A DNA stretch of 64,000 nt, taken from NCBI GenBank assembly GCA_044224925.1, contig JBGAJM010000007.1:1-64000 (forward strand), written 5' to 3'. This DNA is from Kapaibacterium sp044224925 (GTDB lineage Bacteria > Bacteroidota > Ignavibacteria > Kapaibacteriales > Kapaibacteriaceae). Positions 45,819-52,830 of the stretch are shown here, piece by piece. The notes beneath the pieces were generated by a model that saw only the letters and a program-made list of their open reading frames with translations, made no database searches and was not told where the DNA came from. A program made the translations under genes and the position numbers. How positions within the stretch are numbered: position 1 is the first letter of the stretch; each line of letters begins with the position of its first letter.

Positions 45819-45842
45819 GGCCATCTCCCAGAATGTGGTGCC

Positions 45843-45850
45843 CAAATCTA
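45843..45850 (-). promoter_or_regulatory. -7 promoter element
   Basis: TAGATTTG on the minus strand, exact TAnnTTTG match, 25 bases before the 63-residue gene. Confidence 0.55.
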
Positions 45851-45948
45851 GAAAATTCCTTGATGTGCGCGCTGAGTGTAACCTTTCCCTCAGATCGCCG
45901 TGTCACCTGCGTCGACAGTTGCCGGTTCATCATCCTCATGAGGGAGTT

Positions 45949-46854
45949 ATGCTACGATCACTCGTCGTTGCGGCATTGTGCTGCCTTGCCGCCCTGCCAT
46001 CCGTTGCCGACCAGGCACCCTATCGGATCCAACAACAGATCACAACACAGCCATGGGAGCCGCTGGACGGTACTCCGGTGACCGTGGAGTGGCGCAAAGG
46101 GACGATGGTGCCGATCCAGGCGCCGCCGATCGCGATGCGGTTGTTCGGTCACACGTTCGAATCCACCGACACCGTTGAACTCTACCTCCAGGGCAACGGA
46201 ACGTTCGAAGTGTTCACGCCCAAACTCTTGATGCTGGCCGATGGATTGTTCACCGAGCTCGACTCGGTCACGCCGGGCGCACAGATCCAGATGAAGACCG
46301 TGATCGCAAAGACGGGATCGATGCTGCGACTGCGCTACGACTCGGTGTCGATCGCGAACCTGAATGCCCCGAACTTCGTGTCGTTTGAGATCCAGTACCG
46401 CTACGACACAGGCGAGATCGTCTTCCTTTTCGGTCCGAGCTCGGAGAACACACGCTCGATCACAGCAAAGCTTGCCCAACCATTCGTGGGCATCTCACTG
46501 CAAGAAGCAGACTTTTCGAAGATGTATGGCAAGGTGTGGCTGTCGGAAGATCCGAACGCACCAACGATCGACTCGTCCAACACGATCGCCTTCCCGCGCC
46601 TTGCCGGTGTGCCTGCACCCGGCACCATGATCACGTTCACGCCGGCCGTGGCAACGTCGGTGGAAGAGGCGAAAGGCGGCGAGGATGAGGACTGGCGCAG
46701 TACGTGCGTCGAGATCCACGATGTGCTTGGCAGACTCATCACAACGGCAACAACAACGCACGACGGAAATCTGCGACGCGAAGACGTCCCCAACGGTCCG
46801 CTGGTTGTGGTGAACTGCACGTCCAAAGCAACGCGACTGATGATGATCAACTAA
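45949..46854 (+). CDS. Hypothetical secreted protein
   Basis: 301 residues from the ATG at 45949 with AGGGAG upstream; signal peptide 1-20 (ALCCLAALPSVA). A beta-rich body is followed by a C-terminus (DVLGRLITTATTTHDGNLRREDVPNGPLVVVNC) that is like a short type IX sorting domain. Function unknown. It ends 8 bases before the opposing SPFH gene. Confidence 0.65.
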   Translation: MLRSLVVAALCCLAALPSVADQAPYRIQQQITTQPWEPLDGTPVTVEWRKGTMVPIQAPPIAMRLFGHTFESTDTVELYLQGNGTFEVFTPKLLMLADGLFTELDSVTPGAQIQMKTVIAKTGSMLRLRYDSVSIANLNAPNFVSFEIQYRYDTGEIVFLFGPSSENTRSITAKLAQPFVGISLQEADFSKMYGKVWLSEDPNAPTIDSSNTIAFPRLAGVPAPGTMITFTPAVATSVEEAKGGEDEDWRSTCVEIHDVLGRLITTATTTHDGNLRREDVPNGPLVVVNCTSKATRLMMIN

Positions 46855-46862
46855 CGCAGCGA

Positions 46863-47717
46863 CTATTGATTTCCGAGGATCAACGGCATGCCATCCTTGT
46901 TCCCGACCACGACCACCTTTGCATTGGGTGAGCGCGCGAGTTCAAGGGTGGCAGAGATGCCTTTCTCGCGGAGGATCATGTCGGTGAGCGAAGCGCTCAG
47001 AATGCGGTTCGCACGGGCCTTTCCTTCGGCGTCGATGAGTTGACGTTCTGCTTCCTTTTGGGCCTTGGAGAGTTTGAACTCATACTCGAGCGACTCTTGC
47101 TCTTGCTTGAGCTTGTTCTCGATGGCGGCCTTCAAGGTCTCGGGTAGTGTGATGTCGCGCACGAGCACTTCGTTCAACTGCACGAACTGCTTGTCGAGGA
47201 TCTTCTTCGTTTCGAGAAAGATCTCGTTCTGGATCACATCGCGCTTGGACGAGTAGATCTCTTCGGGTGTGTACCGACCGATCACGCTGCGCGTTGCGGA
47301 GCGCACGGCAGGCCGCACCACGCGATCGAGATACTCCGTGCCCTTCTCCTGATGCAGCTTGGGCAGTTTGCTGTACATCGGTTGGAACCAACCGGACACG
47401 TCGATGGAGATCTCCAATCCGTTCGACGACAGCACCGCCATCGTCTCCTTGGCCTCTTGCTGTCGCACCTCATACACCACCATCTCGTTCCACGGCGCAA
47501 TGATGTGGAAGCCCTCGCCATACGTGGTCTCCAGATCGATACCACCACCAAACGTCCTGAACAGCACGCCGGCCTCGCCGCCGCTGATCGTGATGGACAT
47601 GGACAGGATGACCACTAACAAGAAGATGCCGGCGAAGGCCAGGCCGATCCACCGAAGAATGTTCTTCGGACTCGATGGAGGATTGATGTTCATGTTGAAG
47701 GGACGTGATTCGGCCAT
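46863..47717 (-). CDS. SPFH/prohibitin-family membrane protein
   Basis: 284 residues from the ATG at 47717 (GGAG six bases upstream). One N-terminal transmembrane helix (about 21-43, WIGLAFAGIFLLVVILSMSI) precedes a band-7 domain (TFGGGIDLETTYGEGFHIIAPWNEMVVYEVRQQE...) and a coiled-coil C-terminus (EQESLEYEFKLSKAQKEAERQLIDAEG). Relatives (prohibitin, HflC/K) form large membrane ring complexes that scaffold proteases. No partner gene lies adjacent. Confidence 0.85.
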   Translation of the reverse strand: MAESRPFNMNINPPSSPKNILRWIGLAFAGIFLLVVILSMSITISGGEAGVLFRTFGGGIDLETTYGEGFHIIAPWNEMVVYEVRQQEAKETMAVLSSNGLEISIDVSGWFQPMYSKLPKLHQEKGTEYLDRVVRPAVRSATRSVIGRYTPEEIYSSKRDVIQNEIFLETKKILDKQFVQLNEVLVRDITLPETLKAAIENKLKQEQESLEYEFKLSKAQKEAERQLIDAEGKARANRILSASLTDMILREKGISATLELARSPNAKVVVVGNKDGMPLILGNQ

Positions 47718-47744
47718 GATGATCTCCAGTTGTTGGTTCGACGA

Positions 47745-47752
47745 CAAAAGTA
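47745..47752 (-). promoter_or_regulatory. -7 promoter element of the SPFH gene
   Basis: TACTTTTG on the minus strand, exact TAnnTTTG, 27 bases before the start at 47717; it sits in the divergent gap shared with the copper regulator. Confidence 0.6.
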
Positions 47753-47796
47753 CATCTTCGCCGTATCACGTCGTTCACATTTCAAAGCAGCCTCCG

Positions 47797-48369
47797 ATGA
47801 TCTCCACACTTCGTATCAAGAACATGGTCTGTGCGCGCTGCAGGCGTGTGATCACGGAGGATCTCACGTCGCTTGGTTTGCGCGTGATCGACGTGCAATT
47901 GGGAGAGGCCGTCGTGGAACACACCGAGCCCTTGCCCCTTGCCTCCATACAGACCGTTCTTCGACAGAATGGTTTCGACCTGGTGGAAGACAAGAACACG
48001 GCCTTGGTGGAACAAGTGAAGCAGGCCATCATCGATCTGATCCAGAACGGCGAGTGGAAGAACATGCCGTTGAAGATCTCGGATCATATCGAGAACATCA
48101 CGAAGAAGGACTATCGCTACGTGAGCACGGTGTTCTCGCAAACAGCAGGGATCACCATCGAGAAGTTCGTGATCGCGCAGAAGATCGAGCGCGTGAAGGA
48201 GCTGTTGGTGTACGACGAGATGTCGCTTAGCGATATCGCCTTCGAGCTGGGCTATAGTAGTGTTGCCTATCTCTCGAATCAGTTCAAGCAGGAGACGTCA
48301 CAAACACCGACGGCCTTCAAGCGCGATGCTGTGAATGCACGCAAAGGCGTGGAGAAGGTGGGTTCGTAA
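47797..48369 (+). CDS. AraC-type regulator with N-terminal heavy-metal domain
   Basis: 190 residues from an ATG at 47797. Residues 1-65 resemble an HMA metal-binding domain with MVCARC (MxCxxC). The rest is an AraC-type double HTH, including SLSDIAFELGYSSVAYLSNQFKQETSQTPTAFKR. Directly downstream is a copper-type P1B ATPase whose own HMA domain is missing. So this protein probably senses Cu+ through its cysteines and controls the cluster; that is inference. Confidence 0.8.
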   Translation: MISTLRIKNMVCARCRRVITEDLTSLGLRVIDVQLGEAVVEHTEPLPLASIQTVLRQNGFDLVEDKNTALVEQVKQAIIDLIQNGEWKNMPLKISDHIENITKKDYRYVSTVFSQTAGITIEKFVIAQKIERVKELLVYDEMSLSDIAFELGYSSVAYLSNQFKQETSQTPTAFKRDAVNARKGVEKVGS

Positions 48370-48466
48370 CCGAACCTGAAGATCTTACAACGATCACGTC
48401 GTGAACTGTAACATCCTGCCCTAGAGCCGTCCGTAGGTTGCATTCGTTCAATAACGGAGCAATCAC

Positions 48467-50443
48467 ATGACAACGCGGTTCTGGATCATCCTTCCCTTCG
48501 CCATCATCACGATGCTGCTCGGCATGTCGATGCTGGTGCCGTCGATGCACGACGTGGTGAGCGAAGAAACGCTCAACTGGCTGCAACTACTGTTCACCCT
48601 TCCGGTGATGTGGTATGGCGGCAAGGACTACATCGTGTCGGCCTGGCATGCGGCCCTGCATCACACGGCCACGATGGACACCCTCATCGCCGTTGGCACC
48701 ACGACGGCCTTTCTCTATAGCGTTGCCGGCACGGTCGTCCCCGACCTCTTCCATGCGGCCGGCCAACATCCGCACGTGTACTTCGATACCACCGTCACCG
48801 TGATCGCCCTCGTCATGCTCGGCGCCATGCTTGAAGAGCGCGCCAAGCAAAAGACGTCGACGGCCATGCACCGACTTCTGCAACTGCAGCCAACGACAGC
48901 GCGCGTGGTGCGGGATGGACGTGAGGTCGACATGGCAACGGACGCCCTTGTGGTGGGCGACGTGATCATCATCCGTCCCGGCGAGCGCATTCCGATCGAT
49001 GCACGCATCATTGATGGCAGTACGTCCGTCGACGAATCGATGATCACCGGCGAAAGCATGCCGGTGGAACGACGTGTGGGCGACCTGATCACGGGCGGCA
49101 CCGTCAACCGTCGCGGTGTTCCCACGGCCGTGGTCGAGCGCACCGGTGCGAACACCACACTGCATCAGATCATGCGCATGGTCGAGGCCGCGCAAGGAAG
49201 CAAGGCTCCGATCCAACGCATGGCCGACACGATCAGTTCGTGGTTCGTGCCCGCGGTGATGATGATCGCCGTAGCAACCTTCGTGGTGTGGTTCGACGTG
49301 TTGCCGGTCGAGACGCGCACAGCACAGGCACTCGTCAACCTTGTCTCGGTGCTCATCATCGCCTGTCCTTGTGCCTTGGGCCTTGCCACCCCAACCGCCA
49401 TCATGGTGGGTACGGGGAAAGGAACAGAGTCGGGATTGATCATCCGCAACGCCGAAGCATTGGAGACCGCGCATCGCGTGACGACGGTCGTTGTTGACAA
49501 GACAGGAACGATCACGGTGGGTGCGCCATCGGTCACAGACCGGATGATCGATCCAACCATCGACGTCGACGACCTGTATTCGGCCATTCACTCCATCGAA
49601 TCGAAGAGCGAGCATCCGTTGGCTGACGCCATTGCCACGTTCACGGCCGGACATGGAGAGATGCTGCGCACGGTGAGCGACATCGAGATCGAGCCCGGAA
49701 GGGGCCTCACGGCTCGCGTTGATGGATCGATCTATCGGATCGGCAATCTCGCGCATCTGCAAGCGCATGCGATAGCGATGATGCCGTCACTGCACGACAC
49801 CATCGCACAATGGGAACGTTCAGGTCGCACGGTCGTCCACATTGCACGCGACGAACGGCATGTGGGCAGCATGGCCATCACCGATACTGTCCGTCCGACA
49901 TCTGCCGAGGCCATTGCATCGATGCAGCGCATGGGTCTGCGCGTGGTCTTGCTCACCGGAGACACGCTCCCAACAGCGCAGGCCATTGCAGCACAGGTCG
50001 GCATCACGGAAGTGCATGCCCATGTGATGCCGGATGAGAAGGTGCACGTGATCGAACAACTTCAATCGGCAGGAGAACGCGTGGCCATGGTAGGCGACGG
50101 CATCAACGATGCACCGGCACTGGCCACGGCCGATGTGGGCATTGCCATTGGGTCCGGAACGGACGTGGCCATGGAAGCTGCCGACATCACGCTCATGAAC
50201 AGTGACCTGCGCAATGTGCCCCATGCCTTGCAGCTCTCGCGAGCCACGATGCGCAACATCAAGCAGAACCTCTTCTTCGCCTTCGTCTACAACGTGCTCG
50301 GGATCCCGCTTGCGGCGGGAGTGCTCGTCACGTCCCTTGGATGGTCGCTCGATCCCATGATCGCCGCCGCCGCCATGGCGCTCAGTTCCGTGAGCGTCCT
50401 CACCAACGCCCTTCGTCTTCGTTCATTTTCATTTCAAGGATAA
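48467..50443 (+). CDS. copA: Copper-type P1B ATPase without N-terminal HMA domain
   Basis: 658 residues with about eight transmembrane helices. The metal-transport motif is IIACPCALGLATPT near residue 299, the phosphorylation site DKTGTIT near 344, the actuator motif ITGES, and the hinge GDGINDAPAL near 543. An SEHPLA motif marks the nucleotide-binding domain. CPC indicates Cu+ (or Ag+) export. The protein starts straight at the first helix, with no HMA domain. GGAG lies 7 bases before the ATG, and the cupredoxin follows after 4 bases. Confidence 0.88.
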   Translation: MTTRFWIILPFAIITMLLGMSMLVPSMHDVVSEETLNWLQLLFTLPVMWYGGKDYIVSAWHAALHHTATMDTLIAVGTTTAFLYSVAGTVVPDLFHAAGQHPHVYFDTTVTVIALVMLGAMLEERAKQKTSTAMHRLLQLQPTTARVVRDGREVDMATDALVVGDVIIIRPGERIPIDARIIDGSTSVDESMITGESMPVERRVGDLITGGTVNRRGVPTAVVERTGANTTLHQIMRMVEAAQGSKAPIQRMADTISSWFVPAVMMIAVATFVVWFDVLPVETRTAQALVNLVSVLIIACPCALGLATPTAIMVGTGKGTESGLIIRNAEALETAHRVTTVVVDKTGTITVGAPSVTDRMIDPTIDVDDLYSAIHSIESKSEHPLADAIATFTAGHGEMLRTVSDIEIEPGRGLTARVDGSIYRIGNLAHLQAHAIAMMPSLHDTIAQWERSGRTVVHIARDERHVGSMAITDTVRPTSAEAIASMQRMGLRVVLLTGDTLPTAQAIAAQVGITEVHAHVMPDEKVHVIEQLQSAGERVAMVGDGINDAPALATADVGIAIGSGTDVAMEAADITLMNSDLRNVPHALQLSRATMRNIKQNLFFAFVYNVLGIPLAAGVLVTSLGWSLDPMIAAAAMALSSVSVLTNALRLRSFSFQG

Positions 50444-50447
50444 CCTC

Positions 50448-50825
50448 ATGGATACCACGCAATGGTTTGTCACCGGAGTCGGTTTCGCACTCATCGTGCT
50501 CATCGCACTCTTCTTCTTCACTTCTACGAAAGGAGCCGCCATGTCGGCCACAACATCCAACGGCGTTCAAGAGCAACGCATCATCGTCAAGGGCGGCTAT
50601 AGCCCAAGCACCATTCATGTTGTCGCAGGAACCCCTGTGCATCTCGTCTTCGACCGTCAGGAACACAGCGCCTGCAGCGAAGAACTCGTCATCCCCACCT
50701 TCGGCGTCCGCCGCAAGCTCCCCGCCCACCAGCAAACGTCCGTCGACTTCACCCCCACGAAACCCGGCACGTTCGAGTTCGCATGTGGGATGAATATGCT
50801 GAAAGGAAAAATCGTGGTTGAGTGA
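50448..50825 (+). CDS. Membrane-anchored cupredoxin-like protein
   Basis: 125 residues. An N-terminal anchor helix (FVTGVGFALIVLIALFFF) precedes a cupredoxin fold from about residue 43. Candidate copper ligands are in DRQEHSACSEELVI and EFACGMNMLKG (His, two Cys, Met). Likely periplasmic copper binding for the adjacent ATPase. The final codon and stop run into an AGTGACR array. Confidence 0.78.
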   Translation: MDTTQWFVTGVGFALIVLIALFFFTSTKGAAMSATTSNGVQEQRIIVKGGYSPSTIHVVAGTPVHLVFDRQEHSACSEELVIPTFGVRRKLPAHQQTSVDFTPTKPGTFEFACGMNMLKGKIVVE

Positions 50826-50986
50826 CGAGTGACAAGTGACAAGTGACAAGTAATGTCACATGTCTCTCAACCCGTAACTCGTCACTTGAAACTCGTAACT
50901 CTACTCGTCACTCGTCACTTGTCACTCGTAACTCCACTCGTCACTCGTCACTCTACTCGTCACTCGTCACTTGTCACTCGTAACTC
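50820..50986. repeat. Direct-plus-inverted AGTGACR array
   Basis: Positions 50820-50852 hold four to five AGTGACR units in sense, starting at the stop codon. Positions 50853-50986 hold about 15 units of the complement (ACTCGTC/ACTTGTC) interspersed with AACTC. The two arms could pair into a large hairpin between two copper genes. Confidence 0.85.
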
Positions 50987-50990
50987 AATC

Positions 50991-52247
50991 ATGAAGCTCC
51001 TCCTCTTTCTCCTCGCCTCCTTCCCTCTCCTTGCTCAGTCCCCAATGATGGACATGATGAGCAATGCGTATTCACGTTCGTTACCGATGACCCGGAATGG
51101 GTCCGGAACGAGTTGGCAGCCGGATGCATCGCCGATGTATGCGGTGATGGACCACGATGTGCTTGGTTGGCAGCTGATGCTGCATGGATCGGTGATCGTT
51201 CGCTCGACGTGGACGAACATCAACAACAACGATCGTCGCGGTGATCACGCGGTGGATGTGCCGAACTATCTGATGGCCATGGCGCAGCGGCCGATCGGTG
51301 AGAATGGACTGCTCAGCGTGCAGGCCATGATGTCGTTCGACATTGCGACGATCCCGGGATCCGGTTATCCGCTGCTGTTCCAGACGGGTGAGTCGTGGAA
51401 TGGCGAACCGCTCGTGGACCATCAGCATCCGCACGATCTCTTTGCGTCGTTGGCTGTCGCCTACACACAACGTTTCTCGGATGATGTTGATGTAACGGGA
51501 TACCTTGGGTATCCGGGCGAGCCGGCGCTTGGACCGACGGCCTTCATGCATCGCGCGTCGAGCATTGCCAATCCCGATGCACCGCTCGGTCATCACTGGC
51601 TTGATGCAACACACATCACCTTCGGCGTTGGTACGCTTGGCGTTCGCGTTGGAGAGTTCCGCGCCGAAGGATCGATCTTCACGGGCAAGGAGCCCGACGA
51701 GAATCGAACGAACTTCGACAAGCCGCTCTTCGACTCGTATTCATGGCGATTGTCGTGGGCACCAAGTCAGTACATCACGTCGCAGGTCTCGCAAGGCTAC
51801 ATCACCGCGCCCGAAGGTTCATCCAACGTCACGCGCACCACGGCATCGGTGCAGTATGCTCGTGGTGATGAGGCGGCATGGTGGACAGGGACCGTGGCGC
51901 TTGGACATAACAACGCCGGTCATGGTCATCAGGAATGGGCCGTTCTCGCCGAGGCCGCCGTCGACATGAATGGATCGATCCCCTACTTGCGTGCAGAGTG
52001 GGTACAGAAGTCCCTCGAGGAACTCGGCGTTGAACAACCGGGCGCCCACGGCACCATGGAAGACATTGGCGCCCTCACGCTCGGCTTCTCACAACGCCTC
52101 ACGACGATTGCCCTTATCGACCTCTCCATCGGTGGACAGGTCACGGCAAACCTCGTCCCCTCGAACCTCACACCGTACTATGGCTCCCTGCCCATCTCGG
52201 CACAGGTGTATGTGCGCTTCACGCCGAAGATGTTCGGAATGATGTGA
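50991..52247 (+). CDS. Copper-cluster outer-membrane/secreted protein
   Basis: 418 residues from the ATG at 50991, signal peptide 1-16. Methionine- and histidine-rich segments (SPMMDMMSNAYSRSLPM, DHQHPHDLF and FMHRASSIA...LGHHWLDATHITFGV) lie in a beta-strand-rich body ending in VYVRFTPKM, like a porin-type barrel with metal-binding loops. Similar proteins accompany copper exporters in Bacteroidota. An extended open frame back to 50853 is only translated repeat (VTRHSSLVT units). No ribosome site is seen, since the repeat abuts the start. Confidence 0.7.
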   Translation: MKLLLFLLASFPLLAQSPMMDMMSNAYSRSLPMTRNGSGTSWQPDASPMYAVMDHDVLGWQLMLHGSVIVRSTWTNINNNDRRGDHAVDVPNYLMAMAQRPIGENGLLSVQAMMSFDIATIPGSGYPLLFQTGESWNGEPLVDHQHPHDLFASLAVAYTQRFSDDVDVTGYLGYPGEPALGPTAFMHRASSIANPDAPLGHHWLDATHITFGVGTLGVRVGEFRAEGSIFTGKEPDENRTNFDKPLFDSYSWRLSWAPSQYITSQVSQGYITAPEGSSNVTRTTASVQYARGDEAAWWTGTVALGHNNAGHGHQEWAVLAEAAVDMNGSIPYLRAEWVQKSLEELGVEQPGAHGTMEDIGALTLGFSQRLTTIALIDLSIGGQVTANLVPSNLTPYYGSLPISAQVYVRFTPKMFGMM

Positions 52248-52259
52248 GGGGATGGAGAA

Positions 52260-52362
52260 GAGGAATACAGGATCAAGAATACAGAATCCAATCAAGGGAT
52301 CAAGGAATCAAGGATCCCACGAAGTGCAACTCGTCACCTGTCACTCGTCACTTGTCACTTCA
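52260..52362 (-). repeat. Composite repeat downstream of the DUF5670 gene
   Basis: On the minus strand the array AGTGACAAGTGACGAGTGACA starts at the stop codon of the 51-residue gene. It is followed by a CACTTCGTGGGA module (52314-52327) and an ATTCTGTATTCTTGATC-type module (52260-52313). All three modules are in the same order as in the cyclase copies. Confidence 0.8.
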
Positions 52363-52515
52363 CAGAACTCTTCTTCCCTGTATCACTCTCAAGATCACGG
52401 CGATCAAGGCAATGATGAGCAGGATGTGGATGATGCCGCCAATATGATAGCCGAGGAAGCCAATGGCCCAAAGGATCAGAAGGATGACGGCGACGATGTA
52501 CAGTAGACCACTCAT
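52360..52515 (-). CDS. Small DUF5670 (lmo0937-like) membrane protein
   Basis: 51 residues: MSGLLYIVAVILLILWAIG, then FLGYHIGGIIHILLIIALIAV and a basic QGRRVL end. This is the typical two-helix lmo0937/DUF5670 pattern (LYxxAVILLILWxxGF...GGxIHxLLxIALIxxxxRxxQGRR). Function unknown; often found in stress-related settings. Its TGA begins an AGTGACR repeat array. Confidence 0.8.
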   Translation of the reverse strand: MSGLLYIVAVILLILWAIGFLGYHIGGIIHILLIIALIAVILRVIQGRRVL

Positions 52516-52606
52516 GGTTGCTCGCTTGCAGAGGTGTGTTGGAAGTGTCAGAGGCGCGAGCTAGACGCGGAGTGTTGACGGATAGTTCCGTGCGTGCGAT
52601 GAAGCG

Positions 52607-52812
52607 CTATGCGTTCATTTCCAGCCAATAGGTCTGCATGGGGCCTTTGCCCTTGATGTCGATCGAACCCCTGAGCTGAGTGACAAGTGACAAGTGACAA
52701 GTGACGAGTGACGAGTTAACTTTGTGGGACACTAGTGTGCGACACCGAGTGCGACACGGAGTGCGACACTTCGTGAGGAATTGGATTCTGTATTATGTAT
52801 TCTGTATTCCTC
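52607..52812 (-). pseudogene. 3' remnant of a third TPR-cyclase
   Basis: The minus strand reads NTEYIIQNPIPHEVSHSV...TSVPQS, then TAA, where the intact cyclase at 55187 has GAA. After the AGTGACR module a different frame gives RGSIDIKGKGPMQTYWLEMNA and TAG, matching the C-termini RGMIDIKGKGRMNTYWLE and RGLIEIKGKGPMQTHWL of the two intact genes. So a nonsense change and a frameshift are both present. The 5' part has been replaced by the end of the BNR gene. Confidence 0.8.
52676..52812. repeat. Composite repeat in the cyclase remnant
   Basis: Plus-strand order: AGTGACR units (52676-52717), then GGGACACTAGTGTGCGACACCGAGTGCGACAC-type units (52724-52774), then GGATTCTGTATTATGTATTCTGTATT (52784-52808). 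Confidence 0.85.
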
Positions 52813-52830
52813 TTCCGATCTCTTCCCACC

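Noticed and set aside
48587..49768. 393-residue open frame antisense to the copper ATPase
   Set aside because: Opposite strand carries all P-type ATPase motifs; the antisense product is His/Arg/Asp-rich noise.
50853..50990. Extended N-terminus of the copper outer-membrane protein
   Set aside because: Entirely translated AGTGACR repeat (VTRHSSLVT units); the signal peptide begins at 50991.
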